A stretch of DNA of 36,252 nt from an uncultured Lachnospiraceae bacterium (GCA_905233695.1 CAJODN010000014.1:1-36252), one strand, 5' to 3'; numbered from the stretch's first letter, positions 1 through 8,232 are shown. Notes: generated by a model not told the origin, from the letters alone. Program-made: numbers and translations.

Positions 1-101
1 TTCGCTCGGCAACGCATTTTTATCCACTTAATAAACCTCACATTTATCTTACTATTTGTCTTGATCTATGGCTTTTTTATATACCATCATCATTCCTTCA
101 C

Positions 102-206
102 TCATATTGACTTTTTTAGAGAGCTTTTGATGTACTCCATGTGCTGAAGTGTAATACTGTTGTCACCTTGAGGCGAACCGTTAAGAATAAGAATTTTCAT
201 TTTCAT
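102..206 (-). pseudogene. N-terminal remnant of an NAD(P)H-dependent FMN reductase-type flavoprotein
   Basis: On the reverse strand an ATG at 206 (or 200), preceded by GGGAG, opens a frame reading MKMKILILNGSPQGDNS, which is the first beta strand and phosphate-binding loop of the flavodoxin-like FMN-reductase fold (consensus MKILILNGSPxGxxS). The frame stops after 34 codons, whereas the family is about 180-250 residues. A one-base shift at a run of six A residues would extend reading by only about 20 more codons, ending near 50. The rest of the FMN fold is absent before the window edge. I read it as a decayed gene start that still has its ribosome binding site. The family call is from motif recognition; the decay is seen directly. 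Confidence 0.6.
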
Positions 207-225
207 ATCACTCCCGTTTTAAAAG

Positions 226-254
226 TTGTATTATAATATCATTCGTTTTATAAT
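226..254 (+). promoter_or_regulatory. sigma-A promoter of the MFS gene
   Basis: TTGTAT at 226-231, a 17-bp spacer, and a perfect TATAAT at 249-254. Transcription would start near 261, 49 bases before the MFS ATG at 310. This argues against the longer reading frame that begins inside the -35 box. Confidence 0.6.
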
Positions 255-309
255 AATAGACGTTTATATGATAACACATTTTCCAAATCGAAAAAACAAG
301 AGGAAAAAC

Positions 310-1701
310 ATGAGCACGAAAAAAGATAAAAAACAGGGATTCGTTGGAATCTTAATCATATATTGCATGGGGCTTCTTATAGGCGGTTTGTTTGTCGGAA
401 TGGTGGCGCCTGTTCGAACTGTAATTCAAGAAAGCTTCTGCCTTGATGACAGCACGGGAATATGGATGATTAATATCTATACACTCTTCTATGCCGCATT
501 TATTCCCGTGATTGGTAAGATTGCTGATAAGTTCGGAAGAAACAAGGTGTTCTCAGTGTGTATTCTTGTATTCATGGCAGGTTCCATGATATGTGGCCTT
601 TCGGCAAGAATTATGGGGTTTCCCGTGCTTCTCGTGGGAAGAGTAATACAAGCCATCGGAGCCGGCGGAATGATTCCCGTTGCAAATGCGGAGATAGGAA
701 CATCATTTCCGAAAGAAAAACGCGGATTGGCTCTTGGAATTGCGGCGGCGGTATCGGGGATATCCAACGTTGTTGGGTCCGGGGTTGGAAGCGCATTGGT
801 AGAGGTATTCGGTGCCAACCACTGGTACGTTATGTTCTATCTTGCGGCGCCGATTTGCTTTATCCTTTTCCTTCTTTCGAAGTTCGTTCTTAAAAAGCAG
901 AACACGGTTGAATCGGGAAAATTGGATTATCTTGGTTCCTTCCTTTTTATCATAACAATTCTCTCTTTGCTTTTGGGATTAAAAGAACTGGATTTCTTCA
1001 ACCTTTCGGAAACAATTGTTAAGATGGAAGTATGGCTTCCCCTTGTACTTTTTGTAGTCTTTATAGTTATATTTTTCTTCGTGGAAAACAAGGTTGAAAA
1101 TCCGGTATTTCATATAGAATTTTTGCACAGCAGACCGATTGTTATAACGATGATAGCGTCTTTTTTCATAGGCTGTATAATAATCGCAATGATGCTTGTT
1201 CCGGAATATGCCGAATACATTATGAACGCGCCAACGGGTTCCGGCGGATATTATATGCTGGCAATCGGAATAACATCTATGATAGGTCCTCCTTTGGGTG
1301 GGAAATTGGTGGATAGATTCGGTGCGAAACCGGTCCTGTTATCGGGACTGACATTGATGATAGGCGCATACCTGTTCCTTGGCTTCTACGTATCCGTTAA
1401 TCCAAGTGTCGCATCCCTTATAATAGGACTTGCGGTTGTGGGCTTAGGACTGGGATTCGCTATGGGTTCACCTACTAATTATATGATTCTGGAAAATACG
1501 AATGAGAGAGATTCGACTTCTGCAATTGCCACGGTTGCGCTTGTAAGACAGGTCGGAACGACAATAGCGCCGGCAATTTTTGTTGGATTTATATCAGCTG
1601 ATAATGGGGTGTCGGGCTACCAGCACATGCTTATCTGTATAGCGGTATTCTGTGTGCTTGCCGGGGTTGTGACGCTTTTTTATAAGAGCCCGAAGAATTA
1701 G
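310..1701 (+). CDS. MFS drug:H+ antiporter, DHA2-like (about 14 TM)
   Basis: A 463-residue polytopic membrane protein. It carries two copies of the MFS motif A loop: GKIADKFGRNKVF near residue 60-75 and GGKLVDRFGAKPVL near 335-350, one in each half. Length and hydrophobic pattern fit the 14-helix DHA2 (EmrB/QacA-like) group, which expels toxic compounds using the proton gradient. The start at 310 is chosen because AGAGGAAA lies just upstream and the promoter at 226-254 precludes the longer frame; translation then begins MSTKKDKKQGFVG, a basic tail before helix 1. The substrate cannot be told from sequence. The gene ends 3 bp inside the convergent XRE regulator, with no terminator visible between them. 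Family confident, specificity unknown. Confidence 0.85.
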   Translation: MSTKKDKKQGFVGILIIYCMGLLIGGLFVGMVAPVRTVIQESFCLDDSTGIWMINIYTLFYAAFIPVIGKIADKFGRNKVFSVCILVFMAGSMICGLSARIMGFPVLLVGRVIQAIGAGGMIPVANAEIGTSFPKEKRGLALGIAAAVSGISNVVGSGVGSALVEVFGANHWYVMFYLAAPICFILFLLSKFVLKKQNTVESGKLDYLGSFLFIITILSLLLGLKELDFFNLSETIVKMEVWLPLVLFVVFIVIFFFVENKVENPVFHIEFLHSRPIVITMIASFFIGCIIIAMMLVPEYAEYIMNAPTGSGGYYMLAIGITSMIGPPLGGKLVDRFGAKPVLLSGLTLMIGAYLFLGFYVSVNPSVASLIIGLAVVGLGLGFAMGSPTNYMILENTNERDSTSAIATVALVRQVGTTIAPAIFVGFISADNGVSGYQHMLICIAVFCVLAGVVTLFYKSPKN

Positions 1702-2018
1702 AGTACTTTCGCTATTCTAAGTAGCTCCTCTCTTTTTCGGTCATTGTATTTACTCATTTCAAGGAGTATCTCCGATTCGATGCCGGTTTTTTTGTTGTTA
1801 TAGGAGTCTCTTACCAAATAATCAATACTTGTCTCAAGTACATTTGATATGGATACGAGTGTCGGTAGTGACACTTTGGTATAATTATTTTCAATATTAG
1901 AAATATGTGATGCGTTACACTCAACTGCTTCCGCCAACTCTTCCTGCGTAAGATTAGAGTCCAGACGCGCTCTTCTTATATTTTCTCCTAACATTTGATA
2001 ATCGACCGATTCTATCAT
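1698..2018 (-). CDS. XRE-family HTH transcriptional regulator
   Basis: A 106-residue protein with an HTH_3 (Cro/CI-type) domain at about residues 10-65: LGENIRRARLDSNLTQEELAE, then a recognition helix around ASHISNIENNYTKVSLPTL, then the TSIDYLV segment typical of the family. The remaining ~35 residues form a charged helix ending in KVL. The ATG at 2018 is preferred over a TTG 21 bases upstream because GGAGAG sits at the right distance. The stop overlaps the convergent MFS gene by 3 bp. Proximity to the exporter makes it a candidate local regulator, but nothing in the sequence demonstrates a target. Confidence 0.8.
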   Translation of the reverse strand: MIESVDYQMLGENIRRARLDSNLTQEELAEAVECNASHISNIENNYTKVSLPTLVSISNVLETSIDYLVRDSYNNKKTGIESEILLEMSKYNDRKREELLRIAKVL

Positions 2019-2167
2019 AAAACTCTCCAAAACAAACAATCAATCAAATAGTTACGAAAATATTTTATTAACAGTGTAACAATCATAAAATGGTCTGTAT
2101 GAGTAGAATATACCTATACAGATAGTATAGACAATTATTCCGACATAACATCGAAGCGTCATAATCC

Positions 2168-2647
2168 TTAATCCTTATCATACCCCAACTTATCGAATAT
2201 TTTATCCACATTCACTTGATTATCAAGGGTTGAAGCGGAGTATACGACTGTATCATCAATTTTGGCTGCTTTGAAGTATGCAGTCTTGTTTTTTCCTTCT
2301 GCAAAGAGAGTTTCATCTTTGCCCTTTTCCCAGTCGAAATCGTCCGGACAGTATTTCGCCATTTTATGGCGCTTGTCATGGAAGCCGGCAGCCGCACTTA
2401 GTTTATCGCGATGTCGCCAATACTGTATTTCCAGACCATCTTCATTCTTTGCATAGATTACCTCTTCGACGGTGGGGTCTTTTGATACATATTGAGAAGT
2501 GAGATCCTCATATTCAAAACCGCTACCAAGTTCTTTCTTGAATTCTTTTGAGGATAAGGCTTCTTTATCGTTACCGCAACTTGTTAATACGAATGCGCTT
2601 ATTATCATTAGTAAGCAAAGCGCAATAATAGGAAATACTTTCTTCAT
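2168..2647 (-). CDS. small lipoprotein of unknown function
   Basis: 159 residues starting with a classical lipoprotein signal: basic MKK, a hydrophobic stretch, and the lipobox LTSC at about residues 21-24, so the mature protein would be lipid-anchored through that Cys on the outer face of the membrane. The rest is soluble, charged and rich in Lys, Asp and Glu; I do not recognise a family. Its ATG overlaps the stop of the upstream DUF4250 gene (ATGA, 2644-2647), so translation is probably coupled. It is the last gene of a three-gene unit with an ECF S component, which leaves a role as an accessory envelope protein possible but unproven. Confidence 0.7.
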   Translation of the reverse strand: MKKVFPIIALCLLMIISAFVLTSCGNDKEALSSKEFKKELGSGFEYEDLTSQYVSKDPTVEEVIYAKNEDGLEIQYWRHRDKLSAAAGFHDKRHKMAKYCPDDFDWEKGKDETLFAEGKNKTAYFKAAKIDDTVVYSASTLDNQVNVDKIFDKLGYDKD

Positions 2648-2826
2648 TTGAACTGATTCACCCCTTCATCATAACTATAATTAACCTTCTCCAAAGCATC
2701 AATTATTTCCGTTTTATTAAAACCCTTATCTTCGCACAGTGCATCCAACGACGAATATTCGTCCCGGAGAGCAGTATTAATAACAGATAGAAGAATTATC
2801 GGATCTTTCGGTAGTGTGTCTCTCAT
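2644..2826 (-). CDS. DUF4250 domain protein
   Basis: A 60-residue protein matching the DUF4250 pattern: an LPKDPIILLSVINTALRD start, the SLDALCED segment, and an ending of the Y-x-Y-D-x-x-x-NQF type (YSYDEGVNQFK). The family is small, soluble, common in Clostridia and of unknown function. It overlaps by ATGA at both ends: its start overlaps the stop of the ECF S component and its stop overlaps the start of the lipoprotein. This is a strong sign of a tightly coupled operon. Family assignment is from recall of the conserved N-terminal sequence. Confidence 0.75.
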   Translation of the reverse strand: MRDTLPKDPIILLSVINTALRDEYSSLDALCEDKGFNKTEIIDALEKVNYSYDEGVNQFK

Positions 2827-3362
2827 GCTTGTCTGTTTCCTTCCATTTTAGTAAGAATATCATTGAAAAGCTTGTTAAGCATAACCGCAAGTATTACACC
2901 TAGAACGCCTTGAAGGGAATTACCAACAATTTCTTCCAGGCTCGCCATGAATGCGCCTTCCGCACCTGTAAGCGTAAGCACCAGCGCGTCGTACAGATAA
3001 TATCCGCCTACCATTATTAATTCGGCTAATAGCATAAGCAGTAGTTGCTTGGCGCTCGTCTTACATTTCTTATAGAATAATCCCATTATAAGAGCCATAA
3101 GAGCCTTAATTACAAATGTTCCCGGGGCAAATATAAGAGAGCCGTACACAATGTCCGATACAGCGGAGCCTACCCCCGCAGCGAGAGCTCCGTACACAGG
3201 ACCTAATATAATTCCCGACACCAGCACGGCACAGTCACCGATATTGATATATCCGCCGGTGGGGGACGGGATTCTTATAACAATCGTCATTACGAAGGTC
3301 AGTGCAATGAAAAGCCCCGTAAATGTAATTTTCCTTATAGTTGAATTAATATATGGATGCAT
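2823..3362 (-). CDS. ECF transporter S component
   Basis: 179 residues with about six hydrophobic segments. The N-terminal half has the hallmark of ECF substrate-capture proteins of the PF07155-like group: GYINIGDCAVLVSGIILGP followed by a GVGSAVSDIVYG segment. Such S components bind a vitamin or other micronutrient in the membrane and dock to a shared energising module (EcfA, EcfA', EcfT), which is not in this window. The substrate cannot be deduced, because riboflavin, thiamine-precursor and pantothenate carriers look alike at this level. The start at 3362 has AGGA eight bases upstream. First gene of the operon with DUF4250 and the lipoprotein. Confidence 0.8.
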   Translation of the reverse strand: MHPYINSTIRKITFTGLFIALTFVMTIVIRIPSPTGGYINIGDCAVLVSGIILGPVYGALAAGVGSAVSDIVYGSLIFAPGTFVIKALMALIMGLFYKKCKTSAKQLLLMLLAELIMVGGYYLYDALVLTLTGAEGAFMASLEEIVGNSLQGVLGVILAVMLNKLFNDILTKMEGNRQA

Positions 3363-3411
3363 AGTTCTTTTTCCTACCGAAGTATGTTAAAATCTATCAA
3401 TACACTTGGTA

Positions 3412-3440
3412 ATTCTAGCACTCTACGTGTGATTTCGCAA
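3412..3440 (-). promoter_or_regulatory. promoter of the ECF S-component operon
   Basis: Read on the reverse strand: TTGCGA (3440-3435), a 17-bp spacer, TAGAAT (3417-3412) with a TG two bases upstream of the -10. It lies about 50 bases ahead of the ATG at 3362. Confidence 0.45.
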
Positions 3441-3447
3441 CGTGATA

Positions 3448-3463
3448 CTATTCAGAACCAAGC
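3448..3463. repeat. solo end of the TATTCAGAACC palindromic repeat family
   Basis: ACTATTCAGAACCAAGC matches the terminus shared by the elements at 21669, 23351, 27949 and 31815. No matching inverted end is found nearby, so this is a solo or eroded end. It lies between the divergent ECF-operon and metF promoters. Confidence 0.6.
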
Positions 3464-3517
3464 AAGTTTTCATGCAAATACACGTCGAATATTTATATTA
3501 CATTTTATGGTCATTCG

Positions 3518-3526
3518 TGATACAAT
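3518..3526 (+). promoter_or_regulatory. extended -10 promoter of metF
   Basis: TGATACAAT is an extended -10 (TG-N-TACAAT). The -35 position (near 3498) is poor, as is usual for extended -10 promoters. The start would be near 3533, only about 25 bases before the metF ATG, leaving no room for a leader riboswitch. Confidence 0.45.
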
Positions 3527-3557
3527 TAACAACAGCACCGCTTAGGAGGAAATTAAT

Positions 3558-4445
3558 ATGAAGATAATTGATATTTTAAGTAAGAAGAATATGTCACTTT
3601 CATTCGAGGTGTTCCCGCCGAAGAAGGAGAGCTCTTTCGACAATGTGGTTAAGGTAACCGAGGAAATTGCGGCGTGCAAACCGGCATTTATGAGCGTTAC
3701 CTACGGTGCAGGCGGTGGTACAAGCCGGTATACCCTCGATATTGCTAAGAATATAGAAGAGAAATACGATGTGCCGACTCTGGCCCATCTTACATGTGTG
3801 TCTTCAAGCCATGCAATGGTAGAAGAGAAGATAGATAAGATGAAGGAGATGGGTATTGAAAATGTTATGGCGCTCCGCGGAGATCTCACTCCGGAGCTTG
3901 AGAAAACCGATCCGAATACATGGGATTATAAGCATGCCGTTGAACTTGTGAGAGAACTTAAAGAAGCGGGAGACTTCTGTATAGGAGCGGCCTGCTATCC
4001 GGAGGTGCATCCCGACAGTCCCAATCAGAAAGAGGATCTTATTCATATTAAGGAAAAGGTGGATGCGGGAGCCGACTTCCTTACTACGCAGATGGTATTC
4101 GACAATAACCTTTTCTTTAACTTCCTATATAAGATTAGGGAGCTTGGTGTAACCGTTCCGATTATTCCCGGAATTATGCCCATAACCAATGCTAATCAGG
4201 TTGAAAGGGCAATTAAGCTCTCCGGCTCATTTATGCCGCAGAGATTTAAGAGTATTGTAGATTATTTCGGTGACGATCCCGACGCTATGAAGCAGGCCGG
4301 TATCGCCTACGCAACGGATCAGATTATCGATCTCTATGCCAACGGAATTACCAATGTACACGTTTATTCTATGAACAAGCCTGATGTTGCTAAGACAATT
4401 CTTTCGAATGTGTCTGATATCCTTGGTAAGGATTTCAACAGATAG
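3558..4445 (+). CDS. metF: 5,10-methylenetetrahydrofolate reductase
   Basis: A 295-residue MetF, the normal bacterial length, forming an FAD TIM barrel. It converts 5,10-methylene-THF to 5-methyl-THF, the methyl donor for methionine synthase and, in acetogens, for acetyl-CoA synthesis. Family signatures seen: SFEVFPPK at 15-22 (the catalytic Glu segment), the SVTYGAGG stretch, the ALRGD motif, the CYPEVHP segment and the TQMVFD segment that precedes the folate site. TAGGAGG precedes the ATG. It is first in a run metF, reactivation protein, metH, which fits supply of methyl-THF to MetH. No separate metV-type zinc subunit gene is adjacent. Confidence 0.95.
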   Translation: MKIIDILSKKNMSLSFEVFPPKKESSFDNVVKVTEEIAACKPAFMSVTYGAGGGTSRYTLDIAKNIEEKYDVPTLAHLTCVSSSHAMVEEKIDKMKEMGIENVMALRGDLTPELEKTDPNTWDYKHAVELVRELKEAGDFCIGAACYPEVHPDSPNQKEDLIHIKEKVDAGADFLTTQMVFDNNLFFNFLYKIRELGVTVPIIPGIMPITNANQVERAIKLSGSFMPQRFKSIVDYFGDDPDAMKQAGIAYATDQIIDLYANGITNVHVYSMNKPDVAKTILSNVSDILGKDFNR

Positions 4446-4498
4446 AGAAATAATAGAGTAATGCGGTCGGAGACAAGAGTGCCGGATGGATTAGAACT

Positions 4499-5215
4499 AT
4501 GGAAGAATTAGAGATAAGAAGACGGGAAATCATACGGTATCTCGGGTATAAGAAAGCTGATGATGTGGACGAAAGAACGAAAGGAATTATCGAAGAAAGC
4601 ATATCCGAGATTATGGGCGTGATAGAGCCAAGATACATATATGACACATTTCCCATAGAATGGAAAGAGAATAGCCTAAGCTTCGCCGGTATTAATGTTA
4701 CATCGGAAGACCTTACGAAGAACCTTAAGGGATGCGATAGTGTGGTGATGCTTGCAGTGACAATCGGACACGGGTTCGACAAGCTCATAAGACGAGCTGA
4801 GATAAGCGATATGAGCAAGGCGTACATCCTCCAAGCCACGGGAACCGAGGTAGTTGAAGCATGGTGCAACAAGATTAATTCCCTTATTTCCGCGGATTTT
4901 CTGAACAAAGGACTTTATACAAGGCCCAGGTTTTCGCCGGGCTACGGAGATCTGCCTTTGGAGATGCAGAGGGACTTTGAAAATGTCCTTCATATGCGAA
5001 AGAACATAGGAATATCCCTGTCTGACGGGACTGTCATGTCGCCCACTAAGTCGGTGACGGCTGTAATAGGACTGACAAGTACGCCGGATGAAGGGAAGTT
5101 CGGCGATGCCGAATCGCAAGGAAAGTCGGGCGAGGGCGAATCGGAAGTAAGTGCCAAATGTAAAGACTGCAGGATATCCGATAAGTGCAGTTATTCGGAT
5201 AAGTGCTACATGTAA
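4499..5215 (+). CDS. stand-alone methionine synthase activation-domain protein
   Basis: A 238-residue protein corresponding to the C-terminal SAM-binding activation domain of classical MetH. The key SAM motif R-x-x-x-G-Y is present as RFSPGY at 144-149, followed by the MSPTKSVTAVIG segment. Known role: bind S-adenosylmethionine and remethylate cob(II)alamin that has become oxidised. Here it is a separate gene directly ahead of a MetH that lacks this domain. Unlike the E. coli domain it ends in four cysteines, C221, C224, C230 and C236 (CX2C-X5-C-X5-C), which suggests a metal or Fe-S site. The start has only a weak ribosome binding site (GGAT). Role confident, Cys cluster function inferred. 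Confidence 0.85.
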   Translation: MEELEIRRREIIRYLGYKKADDVDERTKGIIEESISEIMGVIEPRYIYDTFPIEWKENSLSFAGINVTSEDLTKNLKGCDSVVMLAVTIGHGFDKLIRRAEISDMSKAYILQATGTEVVEAWCNKINSLISADFLNKGLYTRPRFSPGYGDLPLEMQRDFENVLHMRKNIGISLSDGTVMSPTKSVTAVIGLTSTPDEGKFGDAESQGKSGEGESEVSAKCKDCRISDKCSYSDKCYM

Positions 5216-5233
5216 AAACGGAGCATATTTTTA

Positions 5234-7690
5234 ATGAGAAAAGATTTAAGAGAGAGATTAGGTAAAGAATGGCTCTTTTGCGACGGAGGGATGGGTACAT
5301 TTCTCCAGGAAAGAGGGCTTAAGGGCGGCGACCTTCCGGAAGAATGGAATGTGACCCACCCGGAAATTATATTAGAACTTAATAAACGATATTTAGAGGC
5401 CGGTGTCAACATATTTAACACCAATACGTTCGGGCTCAATGCACTGAAGTTCCCCGGTCGTGTTAAGGAACTTGCTACGGCGGCAGTTGGTATTGCGAAG
5501 AAGGCAAGAATCGAAACCGGCAGGGAGGATGTTTATATCGCAATTGATGTTGGCCCCACGGGAAAGCTATTAGAGCCACTTGGTGACTTAAGCTTCGACA
5601 GGGCGGTGGAGCTTTTTTCCGAAGTTATAGCATCGGGAGCTGAAGCCGGAGCAGATCTGGTTCTTATCGAAACCATGAGTGACAGCTACGAAGCCAAGGC
5701 TGCCGTTCTCGCGGCGAAGGAGTGCTGTGACCTTCCCATAATTGTTACAACGATTTACGATGAGAAGGGTAAACTCCTTACCGGCGGAAATGTTGATTCT
5801 ACCGTTGCACTTTTAGAAGGGCTCGGGGTTGATGCTCTCGGCATTAACTGCGGTCTCGGACCTGATAAGATGGTGCCCATAGTTAAACGTCTTACAGAGG
5901 TTGCATCTTTGCCTATCGTCGTTAATCCTAACGCCGGTCTTCCCAGAAGCGAGAACGGAATGACAGTATTCGACGTTGGTCCCGATGAATTCGCAGAGTC
6001 AATGGAAGAAATTGCCACTATGGGTGTCCAGGTTATGGGCGGGTGCTGCGGTACGACACCGGAACATATTGCTAAGATGCGGAAAAAGGTTTTAGAGAAG
6101 CCGTTTATAGAGAATACTTACAAGGAATTTACCGTTGTATCTTCTTATTGTAACGCCGTAACACTTAATCCTGTAGACGTTAGCAGGGATAAGCCCGTTA
6201 TCATAGGCGAACGAATCAATCCCACGGGGAAGAAGCGCTTTAAGCAGGCACTTCGGGAGAACGATATGGATTATATCCTGTCCCAAGGCATGGAGCAGGA
6301 GGATGCGGGGGCTGATATCTTAGACGTCAATGTGGGCCTTCCGGAGATTGATGAACCCCTCCTTATGCAAAATGTTGTTTCGTCCCTTCAGGGTATTACC
6401 GGTCTTCCGCTTCAACTTGATACCACGAATATTGAGGCATTGGAAAAGGGACTTCGCTATTATAACGGTAAAGCAATGATTAATTCCGTTAACGGTAAGG
6501 AAGAGGTAATATCTCTTGTTATGCCCCTTGTCAAGAAATACGGCGGTGTATTGGTCGGTCTTGCTCTTGACGAAGACGGAATTCCGGGAACAGCTGACGG
6601 AAGACTTAAGATAGCCGGTAAAATATACGATGCAGCAGAGAAGTATGGGATACCCCGTAAGGATATTGTAATAGACGGACTCTGTATGACGGTTTCATCC
6701 GATACATCATCGGCACTTTCTACACTTGAGACTGTAAGAAGGGTGAGAGAGGAATATAAGGGACATACGATTCTCGGCGTGTCTAATATATCCTTTGGTC
6801 TTCCTCAGAGACCGCTTGTTAATTCCATATTCTTAACAATGGCAATGCAGGAGGGACTGTCATTTGCCATAATGAATCCCAATAATGAGCAGATGATGGC
6901 GGCTTACCGTTCGTTCCTTGCACTTTCTGATATGGATTCCCAGTGTATGGATTTCATTGAATCATATGCTAATTACAGCAGTGTATCCCTTGTGGGCAGT
7001 AGCGGATCAGGAGAGAAGAAATCAAATCAGGATATAACTTCTAAGCAGAGCGCTGACGGGGTCGACAAGGAAGGAGCAAGCGCACTTAGAAACGCTATAG
7101 AACGCGGAATGCCCGCGATAGCGGCTAAGGAGATGGAGGATGCCATCAAGGATACGGATCCTCTTGATATTATTGATGCCGAGCTTATCCCCGCCCTCGA
7201 CAAGGTGGGTAAAGGCTTTGAAAAAGGCACAATCTTCCTTCCTCAACTTCTTATGAGCGCCGAAGCTGCCAAAGCGGCATTTGAGGTTGTTAAGAAGAAA
7301 ATGGCAGGTAAGCCCCGAGAGATGAAGGGAAGGATTATTATCGCAACGGTAAAGGGCGATATTCACGATATAGGTAAGAATATTGTTAAAGTAATGCTTG
7401 AGAATTACGGATACGACGTAATCGACCTGGGCAAAGACGTACCGCCTGAAACGGTTGTAGATACTGCCGTTAAGGAAGATATTAAGCTTATCGGATTAAG
7501 CGCCCTTATGACAACAACCGTTGTAAGTATGGAAGAAACGATTAAGCTTCTTCGGGAGAAGAAGCCGGATACCAAGGTAGTTGTTGGCGGAGCGGTTATG
7601 ACACAGGAATATTCAGATCAAATCGGAGCCGACTGCTATGCGAAGGATGCTATGGCAACCGTACGTTATGCGGATTCTGTATTTACATAA
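5234..7690 (+). CDS. metH: cobalamin-dependent methionine synthase without activation domain
   Basis: An 818-residue protein, shorter than the ~1,200-residue full-length MetH. Domains in order: homocysteine-binding barrel at about 1-300 with zinc ligands C206, C271 and C272 (NCGLGP, GGCCGT); pterin/methyl-THF domain at about 315-570 starting with GERINPTGKKRF; a linker; a cobalamin cap helix region at about 620-690; and the B12-binding Rossmann domain with DIHDIG at 709-714, giving H711 as lower cobalt ligand. It transfers the methyl of methyl-THF to homocysteine. The missing activation domain is supplied by the gene 18 bp upstream. GGAG lies about 11 bases before the ATG. The order metF, activator, metH is self-explanatory. 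Confidence 0.93.
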   Translation: MRKDLRERLGKEWLFCDGGMGTFLQERGLKGGDLPEEWNVTHPEIILELNKRYLEAGVNIFNTNTFGLNALKFPGRVKELATAAVGIAKKARIETGREDVYIAIDVGPTGKLLEPLGDLSFDRAVELFSEVIASGAEAGADLVLIETMSDSYEAKAAVLAAKECCDLPIIVTTIYDEKGKLLTGGNVDSTVALLEGLGVDALGINCGLGPDKMVPIVKRLTEVASLPIVVNPNAGLPRSENGMTVFDVGPDEFAESMEEIATMGVQVMGGCCGTTPEHIAKMRKKVLEKPFIENTYKEFTVVSSYCNAVTLNPVDVSRDKPVIIGERINPTGKKRFKQALRENDMDYILSQGMEQEDAGADILDVNVGLPEIDEPLLMQNVVSSLQGITGLPLQLDTTNIEALEKGLRYYNGKAMINSVNGKEEVISLVMPLVKKYGGVLVGLALDEDGIPGTADGRLKIAGKIYDAAEKYGIPRKDIVIDGLCMTVSSDTSSALSTLETVRRVREEYKGHTILGVSNISFGLPQRPLVNSIFLTMAMQEGLSFAIMNPNNEQMMAAYRSFLALSDMDSQCMDFIESYANYSSVSLVGSSGSGEKKSNQDITSKQSADGVDKEGASALRNAIERGMPAIAAKEMEDAIKDTDPLDIIDAELIPALDKVGKGFEKGTIFLPQLLMSAEAAKAAFEVVKKKMAGKPREMKGRIIIATVKGDIHDIGKNIVKVMLENYGYDVIDLGKDVPPETVVDTAVKEDIKLIGLSALMTTTVVSMEETIKLLREKKPDTKVVVGGAVMTQEYSDQIGADCYAKDAMATVRYADSVFT

Positions 7691-7746
7691 TAATAAAACT
7701 CAAGGAGCGAAGATGCGAAAATATGATTATAAGGAGGTAGAAAACA

Positions 7747-8220
7747 ATGAGCGAAGAAAAAAAAGAAAAAAAGAAGGGCTTAATGGCTGAATTCAAGGAA
7801 TTCATAACCAAGGGAAATGTTATGGATCTGGCTGTCGGCGTTATCATCGGTGGCGCATTTACGGCAATTGTAACGTCTCTTAATGAGGACATCTTATCAC
7901 CGATTATTTCCCTTATCGGCGGTACTGATTTCTCATACCTGACTTTGACACTGGGTTCCGGCGAAAACGCCCCTGTTCTCGCTTACGGCGAATTCATTAC
8001 GGCGCTTATTAATTTCTTCATTACTGCGCTTGTACTGTTCTTTATTATCAAGGGACTTAACGGCGCAAGTAAGAGAATTGCAGCTAGATTCAAGAAAGAA
8101 AAGGAAGCGGAAGAAGCAAAGACAGAGAAGGATTGTCCTTATTGCTTGTCTAAGATTAAGATCGAAGCCACAAGATGTCCCTATTGTACATCTGAGCTTC
8201 CCGTAGAAGAAGCGGAATAA
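7747..8220 (+). CDS. mscL: large-conductance mechanosensitive channel with C-terminal zinc ribbon
   Basis: 157 residues. The N-terminal part is MscL: a FKEFITKGNVMDLAVGVIIG amphipathic helix plus TM1, then a second membrane helix near 80-102 (ITALINFFITALVLFFIIKG). The channel opens under hypo-osmotic stress to release solutes. After the usual charged helix, the protein carries a rubredoxin-like knuckle pair CPYC and CPYC at about 130-150 (spacing CX2C-X10-CX2C), an addition to the roughly 135-residue core that should bind zinc in the cytoplasm. AAGGAGG gives a strong ribosome binding site. It sits 57 bp after metH and 13 bp before mnmA, probably co-transcribed. Confidence 0.93.
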   Translation: MSEEKKEKKKGLMAEFKEFITKGNVMDLAVGVIIGGAFTAIVTSLNEDILSPIISLIGGTDFSYLTLTLGSGENAPVLAYGEFITALINFFITALVLFFIIKGLNGASKRIAARFKKEKEAEEAKTEKDCPYCLSKIKIEATRCPYCTSELPVEEAE

Positions 8221-8232
8221 TAAGGAGCTAAA

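Noticed and set aside
1-27. A GTG on the reverse strand at 27 with a GAGG nearby, reading VDKNALPSE off the left edge
   Set aside because: Nine codons are too few to support a gene; it may equally be noise next to the decayed flavoprotein.
489-893. Reverse and forward frames of about 110 codons inside the MFS gene
   Set aside because: Shadows of a clear MFS reading frame; their compositions are unlike proteins.
2044-2056. AAATAGTTAC near the XRE gene start, resembling the outer part of the repeat end
   Set aside because: Only about nine matching bases and the diagnostic GGTTCTG core is missing.
3363-3557. Possible SAM riboswitch ahead of metF
   Set aside because: No SAM-I, SAM-II or SAM-IV consensus segments, and the best promoter leaves only about 25 bases of leader.
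7712-7789. A 25-codon ORF with AAGGAGC upstream that overlaps the mscL start in another frame
   Set aside because: It simply reads through the mscL ribosome binding site and poly-Lys region; no conserved feature.
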